Source of the DNA: DASWTL01 sp966250385
Lineage (GTDB): Bacteria; Bacteroidota; Bacteroidia; Sphingobacteriales; Sphingobacteriaceae
Direction: 5' to 3'
Assembly (NCBI GenBank): GCA_966250385.1
Contig: CBINHC010000025.1
Coordinates: forward strand, 1-24,667
DNA length: 24,667 nt
The notes under the pieces are model-generated. The model had not been told where the DNA came from and made no database searches. It worked only from the letters and a program-made list of their open reading frames with translations. Shown piece by piece: positions 1-7,141 of this stretch; the first letter of the stretch is position 1, and the number at the start of each line of letters is the position of its first letter. A program made the position numbers and the translations under genes.

Positions 1-30
1 TCAGTTCCGCCTTCCTTGCGAAAGCGAGTG

Positions 31-61
31 CAAAGATATAAAAAGAAGCCATACCCCGCAA
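31..61 (-). promoter_or_regulatory. Bacteroidota-type promoter for a gene left of the window
   Basis: On the minus strand a TATCTTTG box (31-38) matches the Bacteroidota -7 consensus TAnnTTTG. A TTG (59-61) lies 20 nt upstream, the usual distance of the -33 element. The transcript would leave the window after about 25 nt, so its gene cannot be named. Confidence 0.5.
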
Positions 62-77
62 GAGATCGGCTTCTTTT
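41..77. repeat. 10-bp perfect inverted repeat, terminator or operator
   Basis: AAAAGAAGCC (41-50) pairs perfectly with GGCTTCTTTT (68-77) around a 17-nt loop. The T run after the plus-side arm is short and the loop is long for a terminator. The arms lie within and just upstream of the minus-strand promoter spacer, so a protein-binding site is the alternative reading. Confidence 0.45.
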
Positions 78-396
78 CAGGGCAAAAACACCACTTTTGG
101 CCGAAAGTCCCTCATAATCATCCGCATATTTTACAGGGCGGGTAGGAATCAATGATGACCTCTCCTTGCAGATTCCCATATACGATACGCATGGCTCGAT
201 ATACATTAAACACATGGCTATAGATACAATCATGCATAACCGGAAATCCAGGTGCAATAATAACGGACTGCCCCCCCGCTCCTTCGTGCCGAAAAAAACC
301 GCGGACCGGCCGGAATGTGTTAAAGTTTGTTAAACCGGGCAGAGGTCAGCGTGTGACTATATACCTTAGGCGCTGCATTTACGTAATTATTAATAA

Positions 397-427
397 TTGA
401 CGTTCTTCCCTAATTAACCTATCTTTG
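397..427 (+). promoter_or_regulatory. bamD promoter (TTG-N20-TATCTTTG)
   Basis: TTG at 397-399 and TATCTTTG at 420-427 are 20 nt apart and match the Bacteroidota -33/-7 consensus. The last G lies only 4 nt before the bamD ATG at 432, so the expected transcription start falls at or next to the start codon. The bamD cluster mRNA is probably leaderless or nearly so, and no ribosome binding site is present. Confidence 0.7.
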
Positions 428-431
428 CAAG

Positions 432-1322
432 ATGTTTAAAAACAAACGGATATTATTATTATCAGTATCCCTATTTCTAGCGTTCTCCATAACCGGTTGC
501 AAGAGCAAGTTTGAAAAACTGCGGCTTAGCAACGATACCGGTAAAAAGTACCAGGAAGCTATAAAGTTGTACAATAATAAAGACTATAACAAGGCCCTGA
601 CCTTGTTTGATGCTTTGGTTCAGAAATACCGCGGAATGGCTGAGGCGGAAGACCTCTACTACTATTACGCATATACCAATTACCATTTGAAGGACTATAC
701 CACGGCCCGTTATCACTTCAAAGTTTTTGCAGACACCTACCCAAGCAGTCCAAAAGCGGAAGAGTGCCGGTATATGTCGGCCTATTGCTTTTACCTGGAG
801 TCCCCGAACTATTCGCTTGACCAGGAAAATACCCTGAAGGCTATCGAAGCCCTTCAGCTATTCATTAATCTGTATCCGAAAAGCGACCGGGTCGCTGAGG
901 CCAGCCGACTGATCGCCGATCTCAGGGGAAAACTGGAGACCAAGTCCTATGCGAACGCGAAACTGTACCTTGATATCGGAGATTATCAATCGGCTGTCAT
1001 CGCATTCCGGAATTCACTCCGGGATTATCCTGACACCAAGTACGCGGAAGAAATGGAATACCTCATCATCCAGGCGCAATATTTGTATGCGAAAAACAGT
1101 TTCGTTAACAGACAGGAGTCCCGATATGAGGAAGTCATCCAGCTGACCGATGAATTCGTTGAGAAATATCCCCAGAGCCAGTATGTGAAACCGGCTCAGC
1201 AGTATAAAAAAGATTCCCTGGCCGCCATCGAGGACGTGAAGAAAAACATGGCTTCAATCCAGGCGACTCAAAAAAGCAAAGAAGTAAAAGAAGATAAAAA
1301 AGAGAACAATGAGCAGCAATAA
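432..1322 (+). CDS. bamD: Outer membrane protein assembly factor BamD (lipoprotein)
   Basis: The 296-residue product is a predicted outer-membrane lipoprotein of the BAM complex, which folds and inserts beta-barrel proteins. Residues 1-22 form a lipoprotein signal peptide ending in the lipobox ITGC, with Cys23 as the acylated residue. The rest is a chain of TPR-like helical repeats of the kind seen in BamD, with motifs such as 'YNNKDYNKALTLFDALV' and 'YPSSPKAEE' that recur as aromatic/proline repeat junctions. The C-terminus is a charged Lys/Glu-rich tail. The ATG at 432 is chosen because the signal peptide starts there and a promoter box lies just upstream. It is the first gene of a tight plus-strand cluster and overlaps the next gene by 14 nt, so the two are probably co-transcribed. 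The family call is confident; partner proteins are inferred from the family. Confidence 0.93.
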   Translation: MFKNKRILLLSVSLFLAFSITGCKSKFEKLRLSNDTGKKYQEAIKLYNNKDYNKALTLFDALVQKYRGMAEAEDLYYYYAYTNYHLKDYTTARYHFKVFADTYPSSPKAEECRYMSAYCFYLESPNYSLDQENTLKAIEALQLFINLYPKSDRVAEASRLIADLRGKLETKSYANAKLYLDIGDYQSAVIAFRNSLRDYPDTKYAEEMEYLIIQAQYLYAKNSFVNRQESRYEEVIQLTDEFVEKYPQSQYVKPAQQYKKDSLAAIEDVKKNMASIQATQKSKEVKEDKKENNEQQ

Positions 1323-1632
1323 ACCATCTATACCAAACAGCACCGTTACACGGGACGTCCGTCAACTGGACAAAAAGACCGGCAATATTTACGAATCATT
1401 AGTTATCATTGCCAAAAGAGCGAATCAGATTTCCAATAACATGAAGGAAGAGCTTCAGAACAAACTTTCAGAGTTTGCGTCATCGAATGACAATCTGGAA
1501 GAGGTTTTTGAAAATCGCGAACAAATTGAGATCTCCAAGCATTATGAGCGCATGCCAAAGCCTACGCTTATCGCTGTCGATGAGTTTTTGAATGACAAGG
1601 TTTATTTCAGAAACCCTTCAAAAGAGCAATAA
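1309..1632 (+). CDS. rpoZ: DNA-directed RNA polymerase omega subunit (Bacteroidota type)
   Basis: This 107-residue protein resembles the Bacteroidota omega/Rpb6-family subunit, which stabilises RNA polymerase by clamping the beta-prime subunit. The helix-rich segment with 'NIYESLVIIAKRANQISNNM' (about residues 26-45) is the characteristic Rpb6-like core, where a Lys/Arg-Ala-Asn-Gln stretch follows a hydrophobic helix. The C-terminal part has the aromatic and proline pattern 'HYERMPKPTLIAVDEF' seen in this group. It starts within the end of bamD (14-nt overlap) and is followed 15 nt later by coaBC. The gene order bamD-rpoZ-coaBC supports the call, since I know it from related genomes. Sequence similarity to proteobacterial omega is weak, which is normal for this phylum. 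Confidence 0.88.
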   Translation: MSSNKPSIPNSTVTRDVRQLDKKTGNIYESLVIIAKRANQISNNMKEELQNKLSEFASSNDNLEEVFENREQIEISKHYERMPKPTLIAVDEFLNDKVYFRNPSKEQ

Positions 1633-1647
1633 TTGTTCTGAGGCGTA

Positions 1648-2850
1648 ATGCTTGAAGGCAAAAAGATATTACTTGGCGTTTGCGGCAGTATAGCGAGCTA
1701 CAAATCTGCTATTCTGGTTCGTTTGCTAGTAAAGGCTGGTGCAAACGTCAAAGTAATCATGACGAGAGACGCGGGCAATTTCATCACCCCGCTTACTCTT
1801 GCTACCCTTTCCAAAAATCCGACCCTTTCAGAGTATTTTGACCCGGCATCAGGGGAATGGAACAACCACGTTGAACTGAGTCTGTGGGCTGACCTGATGT
1901 TAATAGCGCCAGCCAGCGCCAACACCATCGCAAAATTGGCGAACGGTATCTGCGACAATCTTCTTACCGCTTGTTACCTCTCCGCACGGTGCCCGGTCTA
2001 TTTTGCCCCGGCCATGGACCTCGATATGTGGAAACATCCGGCAACCCGGCAAAATATTTCCAGACTGGAATCTTATGGCAATAGGTTGATCCGTCCAGCC
2101 TTTGGGGAACTCGCCAGCGGACTTATGGGTGAAGGCAGGATGTCCGAACCTGAGGAGATTACCGACTTTCTGCGCAATGAACTAAGAAAAAAACTTCCGC
2201 TTCATGGTAAGAGTGCTATGGTGACTGCCGGACCGACCCATGAGGCCATTGACCCGGTTCGGTTTATCGGCAACCACTCTTCCGGAAAGATGGGATTTGC
2301 AGTCGCCGAACAGCTGGCGGCCATGGGCGCAAGCGTCAAGCTAATTTCCGGTCCCACGTCACTGTCAACCCGAATCCCCGGTATTGAACGAATTAATGTT
2401 GTCTCAGCGGATGACATGCTTTCGGCCTGCACGGCACACTTCGGAGGATCGGATATCACCGTGATGAGTGCAGCGGTGGCAGACTACCGGCCAAAGCATG
2501 TAGCTGATCAAAAGATAAAGAAAAATACTGCCGGCCTGCAGATAGAACTTGTTAAAACCGTTGACATCCTGTCCGAACTTGGCAAAATGAAGACACCCGG
2601 CCAGGTTCTGGTCGGCTTTGCACTGGAAACTCAGGATGAAGTTTCCAATGCAGAGTCCAAGCTTCAGCGGAAGAATCTGGACTTTATCGTCCTGAATTCC
2701 CTTAATGATGAGGGTGCCGGTTTCCGGGGCGACTCGAACAAAATCACCATTATTGACAAAGCGCTTCAAAAAGAAGAGTTTACCCTAAAAAGCAAATCAG
2801 AAGTAGCAAAGGATATCTGCCTTAAAATAGTAGATTTAATAGCTCAATGA
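1648..2850 (+). CDS. coaBC: Bifunctional CoaBC: phosphopantothenoylcysteine decarboxylase / phosphopantothenate-cysteine ligase
   Basis: The 400-residue enzyme catalyses two consecutive steps of coenzyme A synthesis: joining cysteine to 4'-phosphopantothenate (CoaB) and decarboxylating the product (CoaC, FMN-dependent). The N-terminal flavoprotein half shows 'GSIASYKS' (about 12-19), a catalytic His in 'NNHVELSLWADL', and the substrate motif PAMDLDMW (121-128). The C-terminal half shows 'VTAGPTHEAIDPVRFIGNHS' and the 'AAVADYRP' and 'KIKKN' ligase motifs. Two catalytic positions differ from the E. coli enzyme: Asp124 replaces the Asn of PxMNxxMW, and Ser157 ('ELASG') replaces the flap Cys. I believe both occur in relatives, but this is from memory. 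A TGAGG sequence lies 5 nt before the ATG. The stop codon overlaps the next start in ATGA. Confidence 0.95.
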   Translation: MLEGKKILLGVCGSIASYKSAILVRLLVKAGANVKVIMTRDAGNFITPLTLATLSKNPTLSEYFDPASGEWNNHVELSLWADLMLIAPASANTIAKLANGICDNLLTACYLSARCPVYFAPAMDLDMWKHPATRQNISRLESYGNRLIRPAFGELASGLMGEGRMSEPEEITDFLRNELRKKLPLHGKSAMVTAGPTHEAIDPVRFIGNHSSGKMGFAVAEQLAAMGASVKLISGPTSLSTRIPGIERINVVSADDMLSACTAHFGGSDITVMSAAVADYRPKHVADQKIKKNTAGLQIELVKTVDILSELGKMKTPGQVLVGFALETQDEVSNAESKLQRKNLDFIVLNSLNDEGAGFRGDSNKITIIDKALQKEEFTLKSKSEVAKDICLKIVDLIAQ

Positions 2851-3743
2851 AACGCTTGATCATCACTGTCCTTATGCTTACCGGATTTCAGGTAACCGCG
2901 CAGGACCTGAACGCCAGAGTACAGGTATTATCCCCGCAGATTCAGGCGTCCAACAAGAGATCCCTTGAAAGTCTTGAGCAGACGATCCAGGAATTTTTAA
3001 ATAACAGGAAATGGACATCTGACCGGCTCCAGTCGCAGGAACGAATTGACTGCAGTTTCATCATCACCATTAAAGAATGGGACGGTTCTAGTAACTTCAA
3101 GGCAGAGGCCCAGATTCTGTCCAGCCGGCCAGTATACGGTTCTTCTTACAACAGCACCGTCCTGAATATCAGCGACCGGGAGTTCGACTTTGCGTATGCC
3201 GAAGGGCAGCCGCTCGACTTTTCGGAAGACGCATACATCAGTAATCTAAGTTCGTTGCTCGCTTACTATTCCTATGTTATTGTGGGTTTCGATTATGATA
3301 CCTTTTCGAAACTAGGCGGCACAACTTATTTTAACCGCGCACAAGCCGTTCTGAATAACGCGCAGAACGCACCATACAAGGGTTGGAAAGGTTTTGACGG
3401 ACTACGAAACCGATTCTGGCTGATCGAAAATCTTCAGAATAAATCATACAGCGCCCTTCGTGAGAACATGTATGAGTACCATCGCCATGGGATGGATCTC
3501 CTGGCCGGCAACATCCAGAAGGGCCGGAAAACCATAGCATCTCTCCTGCCCGATCTGCTGAAAGTTGACAAGCAAAAACAGGGATCCATGCTGGCTCAGT
3601 TATTCTTCACGGCCAAAGCGGATGAACTGGTTAACATCTTTTCCGCATCAGATACCCAGGAGAAGGTCCGGATTTATAACATTCTGACAGAACTCGACCC
3701 GGCAAATTCCTCCAAATATTCCGCTTTAAAACCAGGAAGGTAG
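2847..3743 (+). CDS. porD: DUF4835 family protein, PorD-like (type IX secretion associated)
   Basis: This 298-residue exported protein belongs to the DUF4835 family, which recent annotations name PorD and link to the Bacteroidota type IX secretion system. That functional link is family knowledge and not visible in the sequence. A signal peptide spans about residues 1-18 ('...FQVTAQ'), with no lipobox Cys. The mature part shows family-typical segments: 'LNARVQVLSPQIQ' near the N-terminus, an 'EWDGSSNFKAEAQILSSRPVY' type strand region, and 'SYVIVGFDYDTFSKLGG' in the middle. Its ATG overlaps the coaBC stop by 4 nt (ATGA), which implies translational coupling. The position between coaBC and recN is the usual one in related genomes as I know them. 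The family call is confident and the symbol less so. Confidence 0.82.
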   Translation: MKRLIITVLMLTGFQVTAQDLNARVQVLSPQIQASNKRSLESLEQTIQEFLNNRKWTSDRLQSQERIDCSFIITIKEWDGSSNFKAEAQILSSRPVYGSSYNSTVLNISDREFDFAYAEGQPLDFSEDAYISNLSSLLAYYSYVIVGFDYDTFSKLGGTTYFNRAQAVLNNAQNAPYKGWKGFDGLRNRFWLIENLQNKSYSALRENMYEYHRHGMDLLAGNIQKGRKTIASLLPDLLKVDKQKQGSMLAQLFFTAKADELVNIFSASDTQEKVRIYNILTELDPANSSKYSALKPGR

Positions 3744-3787
3744 AACCCTCTCCAATTTTCGTTATTTTCGCTAAAATTCAACACAAG

Positions 3788-5443
3788 ATGCTGAACCGCC
3801 TAGTCATTCAAAATTATGCTCTCATCGATAATCTTGATATAAGCTTCTCCGATCAGCTTAATATATTAACAGGTGAAACGGGGGCGGGAAAGTCTATCAT
3901 ATTGGGTGCGCTTTCTCTCCTGCTCGGCCAGCGGGCAGAAAGCAGGTACTTCTATAATCAGGAAAAAAAGTGCGTTATTGAAGGATCTTTCCATATTCCT
4001 GACTTCCACCTAAAAGGGTTCTTTACTGACAACGATCTCGACTATGAGGAAGAGACCGTCCTGCGCCGGGAAATCACGGCAGAAGGTAAGTCGCGTGCCT
4101 TTATCAACGATACTCCCGTCAACCTGACCACTCTGAGGCAACTGGGCGAATTCCTGATTGACATCCACTCGCAGCATGCAACACTGGAAATTAGCGATGA
4201 AAAATTCCAGCTGATGGTCATTGATACCCTGGCGGGAAACGAACCGCAACTGAAAGAATACAGGGAAAGCTACCGCGAGTATCGCAGGACCCAAAAAGAA
4301 CTTAAAGACCTGCTTGCAGCAACGGAACAGTCCAAGGCAGATATGAACTACTTTCAGTTCCAGTTCGACGAGCTTGAAAAGGCACAGCTTCAGGACGACG
4401 AACAGGATCGGCTTGAACGGGAACTGAATTCGCTTACCCATGCCGAAGAAATAAAAAGAGGCCTTGCCGGAGCAGCATTTATACTTGACGACCATGAACA
4501 AGCCGTTCTGGCGCAGTTGAAAGATGCGCTACAGCAGCTGCAGCAGGCTGAGCGGTTCGACCCCGGAATCAGCTCCTTATCAGAACGCTTGAAAAGTAGT
4601 GTTATTGAGTTAAAGGATCTTGCCTCAGAAATCTCATTCGCTGCAGAGCATACCCAAATCAACGAAGGCCGGTCCGCGGAAATCAGTGAACGTCTCAACC
4701 TGATCTACACGCTTGAGAAAAAGCACCGGGTAAATTCTACTGGAGAACTCCTTGAAATCCAGAATAGACTAGCGGAAAAACTGGAGGCTATCCTTCAGGG
4801 CGACGACCGCCTGGAAGACCTGCAGAAACTGGAACAAACATTAAGAAAACAGCTCCATGACCGGGCCGGCTCGATTCACGAGAAGCGGATAGCCGCAATT
4901 CCGGAAGTGGAAAAGTTTATCCGTCAGACGCTGCAGGAAGTAGGCATGCCACATGCTCTTCTAAAGATCGAAAACCGCCTTACAGATGAAATCAGCGAAT
5001 CCGGCCGCACCAATATTCGTTTTCTTTTCAGCGCGAACAAGGGTCAGGAAGCTGCGCCGATGAACAAGGTTGCTTCCGGCGGGGAGCTGTCAAGACTTAT
5101 GCTGAGTGTAAAGTCACTTATCGCGCGGCATACCGCACTTCCGACCATTATTTTCGATGAGATCGATACAGGTATATCCGGGGAAGTGGCGTTAAAGGTC
5201 GGAAATGTGATGGAGGCAATCTCTGCAAATATGCAGGTAATCGCCATCACGCATCTACCTCAGATCGCCAGTAAAGGAAAAGCACACTACCGGGTTTATA
5301 AGGATGAGCGCTCCGGCAGGACCTTGACCAGCATTAGCAGGCTGGATCCGCAGGATCGTGTCCTCGAAGTAGCAAAAATGCTCAGCGGTGAAAACCCCGG
5401 GGAATTCGCTCTCCAAAATGCTAAAGAGCTTCTGGAAGGGTAA
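3788..5443 (+). CDS. recN: DNA repair protein RecN
   Basis: RecN is an SMC-like ATPase that acts in recombinational repair of double-strand breaks in the cytoplasm. The 551-residue length fits the family. Walker A is GETGAGKS (29-36) and follows the typical 'LVIQNYALIDNLDISF' N-terminus. The middle (about 150-400) is charged and heptad-rich, consistent with the coiled coil. The ABC signature SGGELSRLML (430-439) and the Walker B segment 'IIFDEIDTGISG' (around 454-465) close the second ATPase half, and 'VIAITHLPQIAS' carries the H-loop His. It starts 44 nt after the porD-like gene with no terminator hairpin between them, so it is probably the last member of the bamD cluster. No SOS-type operator is recognisable. 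Confidence 0.96.
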   Translation: MLNRLVIQNYALIDNLDISFSDQLNILTGETGAGKSIILGALSLLLGQRAESRYFYNQEKKCVIEGSFHIPDFHLKGFFTDNDLDYEEETVLRREITAEGKSRAFINDTPVNLTTLRQLGEFLIDIHSQHATLEISDEKFQLMVIDTLAGNEPQLKEYRESYREYRRTQKELKDLLAATEQSKADMNYFQFQFDELEKAQLQDDEQDRLERELNSLTHAEEIKRGLAGAAFILDDHEQAVLAQLKDALQQLQQAERFDPGISSLSERLKSSVIELKDLASEISFAAEHTQINEGRSAEISERLNLIYTLEKKHRVNSTGELLEIQNRLAEKLEAILQGDDRLEDLQKLEQTLRKQLHDRAGSIHEKRIAAIPEVEKFIRQTLQEVGMPHALLKIENRLTDEISESGRTNIRFLFSANKGQEAAPMNKVASGGELSRLMLSVKSLIARHTALPTIIFDEIDTGISGEVALKVGNVMEAISANMQVIAITHLPQIASKGKAHYRVYKDERSGRTLTSISRLDPQDRVLEVAKMLSGENPGEFALQNAKELLEG

Positions 5444-5511
5444 TTATTCTCTCACAATCACAGATTTTTTTATAACCTTTGACGGATAATAAGACACTAA
5501 AAAACTATACG

Positions 5512-6336
5512 ATGGCATATAACTTATTGAAAGGGAAACGCGGCATCATTACAGGTGCACTGGATGAAAATTCGATTGCATGGAAAGTTGCGGAGAAGGC
5601 GCATGAAGAGGGTGCTACTTTCGTTTTGAGCAACGCCCCGATCGCCATGCGAATGGGCGAAATCAATGGACTGGCCGAAAAAACCAAATCGGAAATCATT
5701 CCCGCCGATGCAACGAGCGTTGACGACCTGACCAACCTGTTTACTAAATCGCAGGAGATTCTAGGTGGTAAGATCGACTTCGTTCTGCATTCAATCGGAA
5801 TGAGCGTGAATATCCGTAAGAAAATTCCTTACCCTGAGTCAAACTATGACTACTTCATGAAAGGGATTGATGTTTCCGCCCTTTCTTTGCATAAAATGTT
5901 AAGCGTCGCCAAAAAACTTGATGCGATCAATGAATGGGGCAGCGTCGTTGCCCTGACCTATATGGCAGCGCAGAGAACCTATCCGTTCTATACTGATATG
6001 GCAGACATCAAAGCTATGCTAGAATCAATTGCGCGGAGTTTTGGTTATCATTACGGTCTGGAGAAAAAGGTACGGATCAATACAGTCTCCCAGTCACCAA
6101 CAAAAACCACAGCCGGTACCGGAATAAAGGGATTTGGTGATTTTTATGACTATGCGAACGCTATTGCTCCACTAGGGAATGCAGATGCTGCGTCCTGCGC
6201 GGACTACTGCGTTACGCTTTTCTCTGACCTCACCAGGATGGTAACTATGCAGAACCTGTTCCATGATGGCGGATATTCCTCAACCGGCGTCAGCATGGAC
6301 GTTATGGAACGGCTAGGCGTGGAAGCACAGCAGTAA
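5512..6336 (+). CDS. fabI: Enoyl-[acyl-carrier-protein] reductase FabI
   Basis: FabI reduces the trans-2 double bond of enoyl-ACP with NAD(P)H in the last step of each fatty-acid elongation cycle. The protein is a short-chain dehydrogenase-type fold of 274 residues from the ATG at 5512. The N-terminus 'GIITGALDENSIAWKVAE' is the FabI form of the dinucleotide-binding loop. The active site is Tyr150, Tyr160 and Lys167 in 'TYMAAQRTYPFYTDMADIK', equivalent to Tyr146/Tyr156/Lys163 in E. coli. The region 'VSQSPTKTTAGTGIKGF' corresponds to the substrate-binding loop. A TTG codon 33 nt upstream extends the frame, but the family starts at 'MAYNLLKGK'. A CCTTTG sequence just upstream (5476-5481) may be a degenerate -7 box, so fabI may have its own promoter although it follows recN by 68 nt. 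Confidence 0.96.
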   Translation: MAYNLLKGKRGIITGALDENSIAWKVAEKAHEEGATFVLSNAPIAMRMGEINGLAEKTKSEIIPADATSVDDLTNLFTKSQEILGGKIDFVLHSIGMSVNIRKKIPYPESNYDYFMKGIDVSALSLHKMLSVAKKLDAINEWGSVVALTYMAAQRTYPFYTDMADIKAMLESIARSFGYHYGLEKKVRINTVSQSPTKTTAGTGIKGFGDFYDYANAIAPLGNADAASCADYCVTLFSDLTRMVTMQNLFHDGGYSSTGVSMDVMERLGVEAQQ

Positions 6337-6358
6337 GCTTCGCGGTAAATCGTACAGG

Positions 6359-6391
6359 AAAGCCTGCAGGAAGAAACCTGCAGGCTTTTTT
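6359..6391 (+). terminator. Rho-independent terminator after fabI
   Basis: A perfect 10-bp stem AGCCTGCAGG (6361-6370) / CCTGCAGGCT (6377-6386), extendable by two A-T pairs, encloses the loop AAGAAA and is followed by a T run. It ends fabI transcription and abuts the stop codon of the convergent dipeptidase gene. The T run on the opposite strand is too short to be sure it works both ways. Confidence 0.9.
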
Positions 6392-7082
6392 ATAGCCCTA
6401 GCTGATCAAAAGACAGATCCATCAATGGGAATTTCTTCCAGTCTCTGTAGTCATAATGCCACCACTCATCGGCGTAAATATTAAAGCCGTATTTGGTCAT
6501 CAGACGCTTCAGGAGTTCCCGGTTCCGGATGACCTCTTCCGGCAACCCGCCATAATCAGCATGCGCTTTCTCCGTAAAATCGTCATATGGGGTAGGCATA
6601 TCAAGCTCCTTCCCCGAGGTGAGATCGATTATGGTCAGGTCGACGGCACAGCCCCGGTTATGTCTGGATCCCCTTCTGGGCGACGCCACGAAAACCGTGT
6701 CTCTGGCTTTCTCGTAAAAGGCAACCGTTACGGAATAAGGACGGTAGCCATCATAGATCTTGAGTCCCAGACCCATAGACCTGAGTTCATCCTGCACTGA
6801 CCGGAGTGCCTGGGCAGCCGGTCTTCTAAGGTAAGCTGCTGCGCGGTCGTACATTACCTGTCCCATGAAATTGTTTGCAGTCGCATAACGAATATCGTAG
6901 ATTACACCAGGCACCACGTCTTTCAGGGCAACCAGCTCAAGGTCCCGGTCGGCCTTGACCTGACGGTTATATTCGTCCGGGTCGGATACGATAGACAGCC
7001 CATAGGGATTTTGCTGCGAATGCACATCAGTAACGTTTTGAAGCAGCAACAAACACAGGACGAATTTTTTAAGGTGTCTCAT
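6390..7082 (-). CDS. D-alanyl-D-alanine dipeptidase, VanX/DdpX type (peptidase M15D)
   Basis: This is a zinc dipeptidase of the VanX family (230 residues), which cleaves D-Ala-D-Ala. A signal peptide of about 23 residues ('LCLLLLQNVTDVHS') suggests a periplasmic location. The zinc ligands are His141 and Asp148 in SRHNRGCAVD, and His209 in EWWHYDY with Glu206 as the general base. Arg114 in 'IYDGYRP' matches the conserved catalytic arginine of VanX. No vanH, vanA-type ligase or vanRS genes are nearby, so cell-wall recycling or growth on D-Ala-D-Ala is more likely than glycopeptide resistance; that is inference from context. The gene diverges from the CarboxypepD_reg-like gene across a 59-nt gap. 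A TTTG sequence in TAATTTG (7099-7105, minus strand) is a possible but imperfect -7 box. Confidence 0.92.
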   Translation of the reverse strand: MRHLKKFVLCLLLLQNVTDVHSQQNPYGLSIVSDPDEYNRQVKADRDLELVALKDVVPGVIYDIRYATANNFMGQVMYDRAAAYLRRPAAQALRSVQDELRSMGLGLKIYDGYRPYSVTVAFYEKARDTVFVASPRRGSRHNRGCAVDLTIIDLTSGKELDMPTPYDDFTEKAHADYGGLPEEVIRNRELLKRLMTKYGFNIYADEWWHYDYRDWKKFPLMDLSFDQLGL

Positions 7083-7130
7083 TTGGAAAAATATTGTTCA
7101 AATTAGTGATAAAGTATAAAGACGACAACC

Positions 7131-7135
7131 GGAGG
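7131..7135 (+). promoter_or_regulatory. Shine-Dalgarno GGAGG deciding the start at 7142
   Basis: GGAGG lies 6 nt before ATG 7142. Such a clear ribosome binding site is rare in this window and excludes the upstream in-frame TTG at 7094 as the start. Confidence 0.75.
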
Positions 7136-7141
7136 CCCAAA

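Larger units (their letters stand above)
1..431. other. Non-coding region upstream of bamD
   Basis: No open reading frame of convincing length or composition is visible on either strand. The left edge carries a TATCTTTG box on the minus strand and a 10-bp inverted repeat. The right edge carries the bamD promoter. Between them are a run of seven to eight C (near 271-278) and two TGTTAAA repeats (318-324 and 328-334). A gene leaving the window to the left on the minus strand is likely, but none of it is visible. Confidence 0.6.

Noticed and set aside
5479..5511. Upstream TTG start for fabI
   Set aside because: The family begins at MAYNLLKGK (5512), and the TTG overlaps a possible promoter box.
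6390..7082. Glycopeptide resistance from the VanX-type gene
   Set aside because: There are no vanH/vanA ligase or two-component regulator genes nearby, and a signal peptide is present, unlike cytoplasmic VanX.
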